This document shows, piece after piece, positions 42,020 through 52,844 of a stretch of 64,000 nt of DNA. Made by a program: the position numbers and the translations under genes. Origin of the DNA: GWA2-66-18 sp964537395 (lineage in GTDB: Bacteria > Elusimicrobiota > Elusimicrobia > UBA1565 > UBA9628); NCBI GenBank assembly GCA_964537395.1, contig CAZIBN010000008.1, forward strand, positions 1-64,000, in the 5' to 3' direction. Below the pieces are notes generated by a model, which was not told the DNA's origin, did not search any database, and was given only the letters and a program-made list of their open reading frames with translations. Positions within the stretch are counted from its first letter, which is position 1. Every line of letters starts with the position of its first letter.

Positions 42020-43368
42020 AATTAAACCTGACATGGGGAGAACTTGCGCGTGCCGCCGGGGGAAGGCTGACCCACGGCGATCCCCTTGCTCCCATCGATT
42101 CCCTGACGACCGACACGCGAGCCCTCAAGCCCGGCCAGGCGTTCTGGGCGCTCGCGGGCGAGAAGATCGACGCGCATAGCCTGCTCACCGAGGCGTTCGC
42201 CAAGGCCTCGACCGGCTGGATCGTCGCCGAGGGCCGGCTGGCCAAGGACGCCCCGCGGCCCGCGCATGTCGTCGAGGTGCCCGACACGCTCAAGGCCCTC
42301 CAGGCTCTCGCTCACTTTCACCGCAAGCGCTTCGACATCCCCGTCACCGGCATCGTCGGCTCGAACGGGAAGACGACCACGAAGGAGATGCTCAAGTCCA
42401 TCTGCGCCCAGGCCGGGCCGGTGTGCGCCACGCCCGGCAACTGGAACAACGAGATCGGCGTCCCGCTCTCGGTCCTCGAGCTTCTTCCCGAGCATCACTA
42501 CGGCATATTCGAGCTCGCCGCCTGCCGCAAGGGGGAGATCACGGAGCTCGCGCTCGTGGCCCAGCCGACCGTCGCGCTGCTCACGAACATCGGCCCCGAC
42601 CATCTCGAGAGCTTCGGCACGATCGAGACCACTTTTCAGACCAACTCCGAAGTCATCGCGGTCCTCCCCGAGGACGGCAGGGCCGCCATCAACGCGGACG
42701 ACCCGTGGCTGGCGGCGCTGGAAACCCGGCTGGGGGCTCGTGCGGTCACCTTCGGCATGGGCACCGGCTGCAAAATACGGATCGAAGGCAAGGACGGACT
42801 CATTATTGACCGGCACCGCCTTACGGCGAAGCTGCGCGCCTTCGGCGCGTTTAACCGCTACAACGCGGCGGGCGCCGCCGCGGCGGCCTGGGCGATGGGC
42901 CTGAAGCCGGACGCGATCCGCGCCGGCCTCGAGGCGCACGCGCCTGGCATGCTCCGCCAGGAGCCCCTGCCGCATGCAAGCGGGGCCTCCCTCGTGCTCG
43001 ACGCCTACAACGCCAACCCCGCGTCCATGCGCGCCTCGATCGAGGCCTTCTGCGAGGAGTACGCGGAGCGGGCGAAGACGCTCGTCCTCGGGGACATGAA
43101 GGAGCTCGGGGCGAATTCGACGGCCTATCACCGGGAGCTCGGAGAGTGGCTGGCGACGCTCGACCTGAAGGCCGTCTATCTGACCGGGCCCGAGATGAGG
43201 CCGGCGGCCGACGCGCTCGCCATCTCCAAGCCGCGCTTTCAAGTCGAATACGCGCTCGATACGAAGGCCTGGCCGTCTAAGATAAAAACCGCGCTCACGC
43301 CCAAGGACGCCGTCCTGTTCAAGGCTTCACGCGCGATGCGTCTCGAGGATCTCGCCAAGGCGATCTGA
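42016..43368 (+). CDS. murF: UDP-MurNAc-tripeptide:D-Ala-D-Ala ligase MurF
   Basis: Adds D-Ala-D-Ala to form the UDP-MurNAc-pentapeptide. 450 aa. Motifs: GIVGSNGKTTTKEML P-loop, ATPGNWNNEIGVPLSVL, LTNIGPDHLESFG, and LDAYNANPASMRASI at the C-domain. All are standard. mraY starts 1 nt after the stop. Confidence 0.96.
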   Translation: MKLNLTWGELARAAGGRLTHGDPLAPIDSLTTDTRALKPGQAFWALAGEKIDAHSLLTEAFAKASTGWIVAEGRLAKDAPRPAHVVEVPDTLKALQALAHFHRKRFDIPVTGIVGSNGKTTTKEMLKSICAQAGPVCATPGNWNNEIGVPLSVLELLPEHHYGIFELAACRKGEITELALVAQPTVALLTNIGPDHLESFGTIETTFQTNSEVIAVLPEDGRAAINADDPWLAALETRLGARAVTFGMGTGCKIRIEGKDGLIIDRHRLTAKLRAFGAFNRYNAAGAAAAAWAMGLKPDAIRAGLEAHAPGMLRQEPLPHASGASLVLDAYNANPASMRASIEAFCEEYAERAKTLVLGDMKELGANSTAYHRELGEWLATLDLKAVYLTGPEMRPAADALAISKPRFQVEYALDTKAWPSKIKTALTPKDAVLFKASRAMRLEDLAKAI

Positions 43369-43369
43369 C

Positions 43370-44455
43370 ATGCTCTATTACCTCCACCAGCTGCGCGACT
43401 CGTTCGGGCCGCTCAACGTCTTTCAATACATCACCTTCCGCGCCGGCGGCGCGGCCGTGACCTCGCTCGGCCTCTGCCTCCTGCTCGGGCCTTCGCTGAT
43501 CCGCGCCCTGCGCGAACGCAAGGTCGGACAGATGCAGCGCACCGACGGACCCCAGTCCCACCTCTCCAAGCAAGGCACGCCGACGATGGGCGGCGCCCTG
43601 ATCTTCCTCGCGGTCGTCGGCTCGACCCTTCTTTGGATGCGCCCCGACAACCGCTTCACCTGGCTCCTCCTGTCCGTCACGATCTGCCTGACCGCCATCG
43701 GCTTCTGGGACGACTACCTCAAGCTCATCAAGAAGGACGCCAAGGGCGCGCCCTCGAAGGCCAAGTTCCTCATCCAGATGCTCGTCGGGCTGGGCGTGAC
43801 CGCGTACCTCGCGGTCCATCCCCCGAACGGCGCCTATGCGACCATGATGAACGTCCCCTACGGCAAGGAGCTGTACTTCGATATGGGCGTGCTCTACTTC
43901 GCGTTCGCCGTGCTGATGATCGTGGGCTCCTCGAACGCGGTGAACCTCACCGACGGCCTCGACGGCCTCGCCGCAGGCACGGTGATGTTCTGCGCGCTCG
44001 GCTACGCGGTGCTCGCCTACACCTCCGGCAACGTCAAGCTCGCCTACTACCTGCGTATCGTCCACGTCGAGGGCGCGGGCGAGATCGCCGTCTACCTCGC
44101 CGGCCTCATCGGCGCCTGCCTGGGCTTCCTCTGGTTCAACGCCTATCCCGCGCAGATCTTCATGGGCGACACCGGCTCGCTCTTTCTCGGCGGCGTCATC
44201 GCCGTCGTGGCGATGTGCGTGAAGCAGGAATTGCTGCTGCCGATCATCGGGGGAGTCTTCGTCCTGGAAACGTTGTCGGTGATCTTGCAGATGGCTTCCT
44301 TCAAGCTCCGTGGGGGCAAACGCATCTTCCGCATGGCTCCGATCCATCACCACTTCGAGCTGGGGGGGCTGGCGGAGGCGAAGGTCACCGTGAGATTTTG
44401 GATTGTAAGCATCGTTCTGATGCTCGCCGCGCTCGCGTCGCTAAAATTGAGATGA
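43370..44455 (+). CDS. mraY: Phospho-MurNAc-pentapeptide transferase MraY
   Basis: Moves phospho-MurNAc-pentapeptide to undecaprenyl phosphate, giving lipid I at the inner membrane. 361 aa, ten membrane helices. Motifs: KQGTPTMGGAL, GFWDDYLKL (Asp pair), NLTDGLDGLAAGT, FMGDTGSLFLGG and MAPIHHHFELGG. Overlaps murD by 4 nt (ATGA). Confidence 0.97.
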   Translation: MLYYLHQLRDSFGPLNVFQYITFRAGGAAVTSLGLCLLLGPSLIRALRERKVGQMQRTDGPQSHLSKQGTPTMGGALIFLAVVGSTLLWMRPDNRFTWLLLSVTICLTAIGFWDDYLKLIKKDAKGAPSKAKFLIQMLVGLGVTAYLAVHPPNGAYATMMNVPYGKELYFDMGVLYFAFAVLMIVGSSNAVNLTDGLDGLAAGTVMFCALGYAVLAYTSGNVKLAYYLRIVHVEGAGEIAVYLAGLIGACLGFLWFNAYPAQIFMGDTGSLFLGGVIAVVAMCVKQELLLPIIGGVFVLETLSVILQMASFKLRGGKRIFRMAPIHHHFELGGLAEAKVTVRFWIVSIVLMLAALASLKLR

Positions 44456-45846
44456 AGGGATTCGATCCAAAAGCCTTTAAGAAAGGAAAGCTGGCCGGCG
44501 TTTTAGGCTTAGGCCGTTCAGGCCAGTCGGTGGCGCGCCTGTTGGTTAAAAAAGGCTTTAAGGTTCTCGGATCGGATCTACGGCCGAAGGCCGAACTGGC
44601 ACCCATATTAAAATCTCTCCCGAAGTCGGTGAAATGGGAGTGGAACGGGCACTCCATTCGTTTGCTCAAGTGCGCGTTCGTCGTCAAAAGCCCCGGCTTA
44701 AAACCCGACCTTCCTATTTTCAAGGCGCTCGCGGAAAAAAATATTCCCGTCTACAGCGAGCTCGAGATCGCTTTGGCTTTTTCAAAAGCAAAGGCGGTGG
44801 TCGCTATTACCGGCACCAACGGAAAATCAACGACAACCCAGCTGACCTGGGAGATCTTCAAGGCCGGCCTCCCGCGCGGCCGCAAAGCCCTGCTCGGCGG
44901 CAACATCGGCATCCCGATCTCCACGATCGCCCCGGCGTCCAAGCCCACCGACGTGATCGTCATCGAATGCTCGAGCTACCAGCTCGAGGACTCCGTCCAT
45001 TTCGAGCCCCGCGCCTCGACCATCCTCAATATCACCGCCGACCATCTAGAACATCACGGCTCCATGGCCGCGTATCTCGAAGCCAAGGCCAAGATCTTCC
45101 GCGAGCAGGGCCCGGGAGACGCCTGCATCTTCAACGCCGACGATCCGACGGTCTTCAAGCTCTCGCGCGAATGCCCTTCCGAGCGCCTCTACTTCGGGAC
45201 AAAGGGGATCAACGTACACGCCTGGGAAGAGGGCGGCAAGCTCCATTTCCGTCTTCCGGGTTCGAAGAAGGAAACCGCGCTCGTCCCGCCCAAGCTTCCC
45301 GGCCGCCACAACCTCGAGAACGCGATGGCCGCGGGGCTCCTGGCCCTGGCGAGGGGACTTAAGCCCGCCGCGATCCAGAAGGCCTTCAGAGCCTTCAGAG
45401 GCATCGAGCACCGCCTCGAGCCCTGCGGCACCGTGCGCGGCATCGCCTGCGTCAACGACTCCAAGGCCACCAACGTGGACTCGGCCCTGGTGGCGCTCAA
45501 GGCCCACGCGCCGGGCGGCAAGCGCCTCCTGCTCATCCTCGGCGGCCTGCACAAGGGCTTCCCGTACACGCCGCTCAAGCCGTGGATCGAACGGTCGGTC
45601 AAGGGCATCCTGACCATCGGCTCCGCCGCGCGTCGCATCGAGGAGGACCTTTCGGGCCTCGTGCCGATCTTCCCATGCGCAAACCTCGAAACGGCGGTCG
45701 AGACCGGGCTCAGCATCGGAGAGAAGGGCGACACGCTTCTCCTCTCTCCCGCCTGCGCGTCCTTCGACCAGTTCCGGGACTTCGAGGACCGCGGACGCCG
45801 ATTTAAAGATCTCGTCGCCGCCGCGGCAAAGGCGAAGCAGAAGTGA
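44452..45846 (+). CDS. murD: UDP-MurNAc-L-alanine:D-glutamate ligase MurD
   Basis: Adds D-Glu to UDP-MurNAc-L-Ala. 464 aa. The N-domain has VLGLGRSGQSVARLL; the P-loop is AITGTNGKSTTTQLTW; ECSSYQLED and LNITADHLEHHGSM are the family's central motifs; the C-domain has VNDSKATNVDSALVAL. The first ~380 nt use clearly more A/T-ending codons than the rest. Overlaps ftsW (GTGA). Confidence 0.96.
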   Translation: MKGFDPKAFKKGKLAGVLGLGRSGQSVARLLVKKGFKVLGSDLRPKAELAPILKSLPKSVKWEWNGHSIRLLKCAFVVKSPGLKPDLPIFKALAEKNIPVYSELEIALAFSKAKAVVAITGTNGKSTTTQLTWEIFKAGLPRGRKALLGGNIGIPISTIAPASKPTDVIVIECSSYQLEDSVHFEPRASTILNITADHLEHHGSMAAYLEAKAKIFREQGPGDACIFNADDPTVFKLSRECPSERLYFGTKGINVHAWEEGGKLHFRLPGSKKETALVPPKLPGRHNLENAMAAGLLALARGLKPAAIQKAFRAFRGIEHRLEPCGTVRGIACVNDSKATNVDSALVALKAHAPGGKRLLLILGGLHKGFPYTPLKPWIERSVKGILTIGSAARRIEEDLSGLVPIFPCANLETAVETGLSIGEKGDTLLLSPACASFDQFRDFEDRGRRFKDLVAAAAKAKQK

Positions 45847-46961
45847 AAAAGCGTTCCTCCGCGCGCCGGACCGCGTCGATCGACTATGCCCTGTTCGGAG
45901 CCGTCATGGCGTTGCTCTTCATCGGAGTCGTCATGGTCTTTTCCGCGAGCGCGATCTACGCCGAGAAGAACCTCGGCCGCCCGCTATACTTCTTCCAGCG
46001 CCAGTTCATCTGGGCGATCGTCTCGATGTTCGCCATGGGTGCGATGAGCCGCTATGACTACAACCGCCTGCGCGAGTGGGTCATGCCGATCTTCGCGGTG
46101 ACATGCCTGACCTTGATCGCGGCGCTGTTCTTCCCGCCGATCGCCGGAGCCCGGCGCTGGATCCGCTTCGGCCCCATCGGCCTCCAGCCGGCCGAGTTCG
46201 CCAAGCTCACCTCGATCCTCTTCCTCGCCTCCTACCTCGACAAGAAGCACAGCAAGCTCGGGAGCTTCGTCTCGGGCATCGCCGTACCCCTCGCCGTCGT
46301 CGGCGTCCTGCTGTTCCTCATCGGTCTCGAGCCCGACCTCGGCACGCCGTCCCTGATGTTCTGCGTTGCCGTCCTGATGCTGTTCGTCGCCGGCGCGCGC
46401 TGGCAGTCCATCGTCGGAGCCCTGGCCCTGGCGGCACCCATCGTCGCCATCGAGCTGTGGCGTAAGCCGTACCGCCGCGCGCGCCTGCTGAGCTTCCTGC
46501 ACCCGTTCGAGAACATCAGGGGCGCGGGCTATCAGCTCTCCCAATCCATCCTCGCCGTCGGCTCGGGCGGATGGTTCGGCAAAGGCTTCGGCGCCTCGAA
46601 GCTCAAGCTGATGTACCTGCCCACACCGCACACCGACTTCATCTTCCCCGTCGTCTGCGAGGAGCTGGGGCTCCTCGGCGCGGCCGCCGTCCTGGCCCTG
46701 TTCACGACGATCCTCGTCCAGGGGGTGCGCATCGCGCGCGCCGCGCCGAACCTCTTCGGGACCTTGCTCGCCACGGGCATCTGCTTCTCGATCGTCCTGC
46801 AGGCCTTCTTCAACATCGCGATGTCGATCGGGCTCCTGCCGACGAAGGGCATCCCGCTGCCGTTCTTCTCGTACGGCGGCTCCTCTTTGCTCTCGACCAT
46901 GATCGGCGTGGGCGTGCTCCTCAACATCTCGCGGCAGACGCGGGCGGAGGCGCACAAGTGA
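45843..46961 (+). CDS. ftsW: Lipid II polymerase FtsW (SEDS family)
   Basis: Septal peptidoglycan glycosyltransferase working with FtsI. 372 aa, about ten membrane helices. SEDS features: VVMVFSASAIYAEKN in helix 1, RRWIRFGPIGLQPAEFAKL including the PAE motif, SILAVGSGGWFGKGFG with the downstream PTPHTDFIF, and SYGGSSLLSTMIGVG near the end. Start GTG 45843. Overlaps murG by 4 nt. Confidence 0.95.
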   Translation: MKKRSSARRTASIDYALFGAVMALLFIGVVMVFSASAIYAEKNLGRPLYFFQRQFIWAIVSMFAMGAMSRYDYNRLREWVMPIFAVTCLTLIAALFFPPIAGARRWIRFGPIGLQPAEFAKLTSILFLASYLDKKHSKLGSFVSGIAVPLAVVGVLLFLIGLEPDLGTPSLMFCVAVLMLFVAGARWQSIVGALALAAPIVAIELWRKPYRRARLLSFLHPFENIRGAGYQLSQSILAVGSGGWFGKGFGASKLKLMYLPTPHTDFIFPVVCEELGLLGAAAVLALFTTILVQGVRIARAAPNLFGTLLATGICFSIVLQAFFNIAMSIGLLPTKGIPLPFFSYGGSSLLSTMIGVGVLLNISRQTRAEAHK

Positions 46962-48016
46962 AGCGCGTCCTCATCGCCGCGGGGGGGACGGGCGGGCATT
47001 TTTATCCGGGGCTCGTCGCGGCGCAGGAGCTCAAGGCGCGAGGCTGGGAGCCGCTGCTCATCGTCCGGAAGGACGACCCCGCGAAGGAACGGCTTGAATA
47101 CGCCGGGCTCGCGTGCCTCGAGGTGGATCTCGTGGGGCTGCCCCGGAGCATCGGGCCTGGGCTCATCGCCTTTGCGGTGAAATTGATATCGAGCATGAGG
47201 CTGATGTCGCGCGTGGCGCGGGACTTTAAACCTGATCTGGTCCTCGGGATGGGCGGGTATCTGACGTTCCCGGTCGCGTATGGGGCCTGGCGGCGGGGGG
47301 CGCCGATCGCGCTGCACGAGTCGAACGCGATACTGGGGCTCGCGAACAAGGCTGCGTTGAATTTCGGAGCAACGCTGTTTTGGGGGCTGCCGCCGGTGAA
47401 CGGTGACGGCAAAGTGGTGGGGACTCCCGTCAGACCGGCGTTATATGGGACGAAGGATGCGGGGGAGGCGAGGCGGGCGCTGGGGCTCGACCCGACGCGG
47501 AAGACGGTCCTTGTTTTTGGCGGCTCGCAGGGAGCGCAGGCGCTCAACGACGGAATGCCGACGGCGATAAAGGGCGCTGGGATCGACGCGCAGATATTGC
47601 ATCTTGCCGGGAAAGGAAAATCCGAGGAGACGCGCAGCGCGTATAAGAGCGTTGGGGTCACGGCGGTAGTCCTTGATTACCTCGACGACATGGCGGCGGC
47701 TTACGCCGCCGCAGATGTGGTCGTCTGCAGAGCGGGGGCGAGCACGCTTGCGGAGCTGGCAGCTCAAGGCAAAAGGGCGATACTTGTTCCGTACCCTCAC
47801 GCGGCGGCGAATCATCAGGACGCTAATGCCCGCGTGTTTGAAAGAAGCGGAACGGCGGTGAGGATTCCTGAGACGGACCTTTCGACGGCGCTCGGACCTG
47901 CGTTGGCCGATTTGCTAAAATCTTTAGCGGCAACGAAGTCTGGGACTCTTAAGTTGCCTCCGGCGGAAAAAACCACGGCGCTTTTCGTGGACGAGCTTGA
48001 AAGGTTGGTTATATGA
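46958..48016 (+). CDS. murG: Lipid II-forming GlcNAc transferase MurG
   Basis: Transfers GlcNAc to lipid I, producing lipid II at the inner face of the membrane. 352 aa with the GT28 fold: IAAGGTGGHFYPGLVAAQEL, GMGGYLTFPVAYGAW, HESNAILGLANK, VFGGSQGAQALND and VVCRAGASTLAELAAQGK. Codon use is unlike its neighbours (many GGG, AGG, CGG and A/T-ending codons). GTG start overlaps ftsW; its end overlaps surE (ATGA). Confidence 0.96.
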   Translation: MKRVLIAAGGTGGHFYPGLVAAQELKARGWEPLLIVRKDDPAKERLEYAGLACLEVDLVGLPRSIGPGLIAFAVKLISSMRLMSRVARDFKPDLVLGMGGYLTFPVAYGAWRRGAPIALHESNAILGLANKAALNFGATLFWGLPPVNGDGKVVGTPVRPALYGTKDAGEARRALGLDPTRKTVLVFGGSQGAQALNDGMPTAIKGAGIDAQILHLAGKGKSEETRSAYKSVGVTAVVLDYLDDMAAAYAAADVVVCRAGASTLAELAAQGKRAILVPYPHAAANHQDANARVFERSGTAVRIPETDLSTALGPALADLLKSLAATKSGTLKLPPAEKTTALFVDELERLVI

Positions 48017-48759
48017 AACGCCCTAGAATCCTTGTTTGTAATGACGACGGCATCAACGGCCCCGGCCTGCCGGCCTTGATTGCCGCCATGCGGCGCATCG
48101 GCACGGTGACGGTGTCCGTGCCCGATCACGAACGCTCGGCGGACAGCCATTCGCTCACTTTGCACAAGCCCATCCGTATCCGTAAGCAGTCCGAAGGCGT
48201 TTATGCCCTAAATGGAAGTCCCGCCGACTGCGCGCGCTTTGGAGTCCTCGAAATATTGAAGGGCAAGGTCGACCTTGTCGTCTCCGGGATCAATCGCGGC
48301 TACAACCTGGGCGAAGACGTGATCTACTCAGGCACGGTCGCCGCCGCGATGGAGGCCACGCTCCTGAAGATCTCCGCGATCGCCTTCTCCATGGATCCGG
48401 ACGGCAAGGACTACCGTCCCGGCGGAGCCTTCGCGCAGCGCCTCGCTCGCCAGGTGCTCACGAAGGGACTGCCCAAGGGCGTCTGCCTCAATGTCAATTT
48501 TCCCGCCAGGGCCGGTAAGACCTACAAATCCGGCGTCCCCGCGAAGCTCGGGCGCCGCATCTACGGCACCGACGTCACGCGGCGCTCCGACCCGCGCGGC
48601 CAGGAGTACTACTGGCTCGCGGGCCGCCATGTCACCGGCATCGACGAGCCGGGCACCGACGTCGGCGTGGTCTCAAAAGGCCTCGTTTCAGTCACGCCTC
48701 TCAAGATCGACAGCACCGACACGGACATGCTCGCCGCGCTGTCCTCCTGGCGCCTATAA
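48013..48759 (+). CDS. surE: 5'/3'-nucleotidase SurE
   Basis: Metal-dependent survival protein that removes phosphate from nucleoside monophosphates and short polyphosphates. 248 aa. The metal motif ILVCNDDGINGPGL begins the protein; DHERSADSHSLTLHKP, SGINRGYNLGEDVIYSGTVAAAMEA and NVNFPA follow. Overlaps murG by 4 nt, an unusual place at the end of the dcw operon where murC/murB or ftsQ often lie. A 25-bp stem repeat begins 3 nt after its stop. Confidence 0.95.
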   Translation: MKRPRILVCNDDGINGPGLPALIAAMRRIGTVTVSVPDHERSADSHSLTLHKPIRIRKQSEGVYALNGSPADCARFGVLEILKGKVDLVVSGINRGYNLGEDVIYSGTVAAAMEATLLKISAIAFSMDPDGKDYRPGGAFAQRLARQVLTKGLPKGVCLNVNFPARAGKTYKSGVPAKLGRRIYGTDVTRRSDPRGQEYYWLAGRHVTGIDEPGTDVGVVSKGLVSVTPLKIDSTDTDMLAALSSWRL

Positions 48760-48762
48760 ACT

Positions 48763-48838
48763 GGTGTCAGGCTTACCGGTATTTGCAGTATTTCGATGAA
48801 GCCGCGCAAACAATGCAAATACCGGTAAGCCTGACACC
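48763..48838. repeat. GGTGTCAGGC palindrome, full copy 2
   Basis: Perfect 25-bp arms (48763-48787 and 48814-48838) starting GGTGTCAGGCTTACCGG, around a 26-nt loop. It starts 3 nt after the surE stop and probably ends the dcw transcript. Its right arm recurs alone at 56107-56132. Confidence 0.9.
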
Positions 48839-48852
48839 TGGATTATCGTGCC

Positions 48853-48882
48853 TTGAACGCCCTAGGGCAAGAAAGCTAATAT
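48853..48882 (+). promoter_or_regulatory. Leaderless promoter of the Crp/Fnr gene
   Basis: TTGAAC (48853-48858), 18 nt spacer, TAATAT (48877-48882), then 7 nt to the ATG at 48890. No Shine-Dalgarno sequence. Confidence 0.65.
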
Positions 48883-48889
48883 CGTCGTT

Positions 48890-49576
48890 ATGAACGCGGT
48901 CAAGCTCCTCAAGAAGATCCCTTTTCTGTCCGCCCTGAGCGCCAAGCACCTCAACGAGGTATTCCGCCTGGCCGAGGAGCTCGAGCTGGGAGCCCGCCAG
49001 TCGGTATTCGCCAAGCGCCAGGACTCCGACGCGATGTATATCGTCCTCTCCGGCCGCATCAAGATCTTCACCAACTCCGCCTCCAAGAAGCGCAAGACGT
49101 TCGCCTACCTCAAAGAGGGGGAGTTCTTCGGCGAGATGTCGCTCCTGGAAGGGACGACGCGCACCGCCGCGGCCCAGGCCGTCGAGCCCTCGCGCCTGCT
49201 CGTCATCCGCAAGAAAGACTTCCAGCGTCTGCTCGCCCACGACCCGAAACTCGCCCTGTACCTTCTGAAAACCGTCTGCGAACGCCTGCGCCGCGCCAAC
49301 GAGGAGATCGAAGGCCTTCTGTTCCGGAACATCCTCGGCCGCGTCGCCAAGGCCATGCTCGACCTCGCGCGCCGCTCCGGCGACAAGCACAACGACGGCC
49401 TCGTGCTCAAGGAGCGCTTCACCCAGCAGGAGCTCGCCGACGTCGTGGGCACCACCCGCGAGCCGCTGACGCGCGCGCTGTCGTCCCTGCGCCGCGCCGG
49501 GCTGGTCGCGCTGCACGACGGCCGCTACAGCATCCCCGCGCCCGAAAGGCTCGCGGGGCTTTGCATCGAAGCCTGA
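48890..49576 (+). CDS. Crp/Fnr family transcriptional regulator
   Basis: 228 aa. Cyclic-nucleotide-binding domain (about 10-125) with GEFFGEMSLLEGTTRTAAAQA: the Glu and the Arg-Thr of the phosphate-binding cassette are present, so cAMP binding is plausible. A long dimer helix follows. The C-terminal winged helix-turn-helix (about 160-215) has FTQQELADVVGTTREPLTRALSSL as recognition unit. No Cys cluster, so it is not an Fnr-type iron-sulfur sensor. It is first in a unit with aspS (16 nt apart). An adenylate cyclase gene lies 8 kb away at 57480. Confidence 0.9.
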   Translation: MNAVKLLKKIPFLSALSAKHLNEVFRLAEELELGARQSVFAKRQDSDAMYIVLSGRIKIFTNSASKKRKTFAYLKEGEFFGEMSLLEGTTRTAAAQAVEPSRLLVIRKKDFQRLLAHDPKLALYLLKTVCERLRRANEEIEGLLFRNILGRVAKAMLDLARRSGDKHNDGLVLKERFTQQELADVVGTTREPLTRALSSLRRAGLVALHDGRYSIPAPERLAGLCIEA

Positions 49577-49592
49577 CCCTCCGAGGAAACAG

Positions 49593-51356
<1,764 letters not shown>

Positions 51357-51359
51357 GTT

Positions 51360-51425
51360 GGTGTCAGGCCTATAGTTAATTGAATTACTCTTTGAAGTAA
51401 TTCAATTAACTATAGGCCTGACACC
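51360..51425. repeat. GGTGTCAGGC palindrome, full copy 3 (bidirectional terminator position)
   Basis: Perfect 29-bp arms (51360-51388 and 51397-51425) with an 8-nt loop, between the convergent aspS and asnS genes: 3 nt after the aspS stop and 7 nt after the asnS stop. A stem of this size would stop polymerase from both sides. Confidence 0.9.
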
Positions 51426-51432
51426 GATTTCT

Positions 51433-52818
51433 CTAGAACTTAGCGTTGCCGGGGACGCGGGGGCAGAGCTGGACGTCGCGGATGTTCTCCATGCCCGTGA
51501 CGTACATGAGCAGGCGCTCGAAGCCCAGGCCGAAGCCCGCGTGCGGGACCGTGCCGTAACGGCGCAGGTCGGCGTACCAGGAGTTGGCCACGGGGTCGAT
51601 CCCGGTCTCCTTCATACGGGCCAGAAGCATGTCGAGGCGGTGCTCGCGCTGGGAGCCGCCGATGAGCTCTCCCACGCGCGGCACGAGAAGGTCCATGCAG
51701 GCGACGGTCTTCTGGTCGTCGTTGCAGTACATGTAGAAGGGCTTGAAGCTGCGCGGGTAGTTGATGACGAAGAGAGGCTTCTTGGCGTATTCCTCGGTCA
51801 GGTAGCGCTCGTGCTCGGTCTGCAGGTCCTTGCCCCAGGAGATGGGGTGATCCCACTTGCGGCCGGCCTTCTCTAATACCGTGATGGCCTCGGTGTACTC
51901 GATGACGCCGAACTCGGCCTTGGCCACGGCCTCGAGCTTGGCGCGCAGGCCCTTCTCGACGCGCTCGTCGAAGAACTGCAGGTCGCGCGCGCAGTGCTTG
52001 AAGAGGTGCTCGAGCAGGTGCTTCACGAACGCCTCGGCCAGAGCCATGTCGTCCTTGAGATCGGCGAAGGCGAGCTCGGGCTCGATCATCCAGAACTCGG
52101 AGGCATGGCGAGGCGTGGTCGACAGTTCCGCGCGGAAGGTCGGCCCAAAGGTGTAGACCTTGGAGAGCGACATGGCCAGGATCTCGGCCTCGAGCTGGCC
52201 GGAGACCGTCAGACCACACTTCTCGCCGAAGAAGTCCTGGGTGAAGTCGATCTTGCCGTCCGGGCCGCGGGGGGGCTTCTCGGCGTCGAGGGTGCTGACC
52301 TGGAACATGGCGCCCGCGCCCTCGCAGTCGGAGGTCGTCAGGATGGGGGAGTGGCACATCACGAAGCCGCGGTTGCGGAAGAAATCGTGAACGGCGTACG
52401 ACATCTCCGCGCGCACGCGGAAGACGGCGCCGAAGGTATTGGTTCGCGGGCGCATGTGGGCCACGCCACGGAGGAATTCAAAGGATGTGCCGGCCTTCTG
52501 CACGGGAGAGGAGGGGTCGCATTCGCCCAGGACCTCGATGGAGGAGGGCTCGAGCTCGAGCGACTGGCCCTTTCCTTGGGAGGCGATGAGCTTTCCGGTG
52601 ACCGCCAGGGACGCGCCGGTGATCTGCTTGAGGATCTGCTCCCTTCCGCTGAATCCCTCAGGGACCAACACCTGAATGGAATCGAAGGCGGAGCCATCGT
52701 TGAGGTGGACGAAGCCCACGCTCTTCGACTCGCGCACCGACTTGATCCAGCCGGCGACCGTCACGATATCGCCCGCCTTGCCCGTCTCAAGGACCGCCTT
52801 GATCTCGCTTCGCTTCAT
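51433..52818 (-). CDS. asnS: Asparaginyl-tRNA synthetase
   Basis: 461-aa class IIb enzyme. N-terminal OB-fold (VAGWIKSVRESKSVGFVHLND), motif 2 region (FGPTFRAELSTTPRHASEFWMIEPE), and motif 3 (AGFGLGFERLLMYVTGMENIRD). Length and motifs are those of true AsnRS rather than archaeal-type AspRS. The ATG at 52818 lies 7 nt after an extended -10 (TTTGGCATAATC), a promoter form shared with the tRNA-Ala gene. Confidence 0.95.
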   Translation of the reverse strand: MKRSEIKAVLETGKAGDIVTVAGWIKSVRESKSVGFVHLNDGSAFDSIQVLVPEGFSGREQILKQITGASLAVTGKLIASQGKGQSLELEPSSIEVLGECDPSSPVQKAGTSFEFLRGVAHMRPRTNTFGAVFRVRAEMSYAVHDFFRNRGFVMCHSPILTTSDCEGAGAMFQVSTLDAEKPPRGPDGKIDFTQDFFGEKCGLTVSGQLEAEILAMSLSKVYTFGPTFRAELSTTPRHASEFWMIEPELAFADLKDDMALAEAFVKHLLEHLFKHCARDLQFFDERVEKGLRAKLEAVAKAEFGVIEYTEAITVLEKAGRKWDHPISWGKDLQTEHERYLTEEYAKKPLFVINYPRSFKPFYMYCNDDQKTVACMDLLVPRVGELIGGSQREHRLDMLLARMKETGIDPVANSWYADLRRYGTVPHAGFGLGFERLLMYVTGMENIRDVQLCPRVPGNAKF

Positions 52819-52825
52819 GGCGAAG

Positions 52826-52831
52826 ATTATG
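52826..52831 (-). promoter_or_regulatory. Extended -10 of asnS
   Basis: CATAAT on the minus strand preceded by TGG (extended -10 form), ending 7 nt before the ATG. The same 12-nt string TTTGGCATAATC precedes the tRNA gene at 59730. Confidence 0.45.
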
Positions 52832-52844
52832 CCAAATCAGCCGT

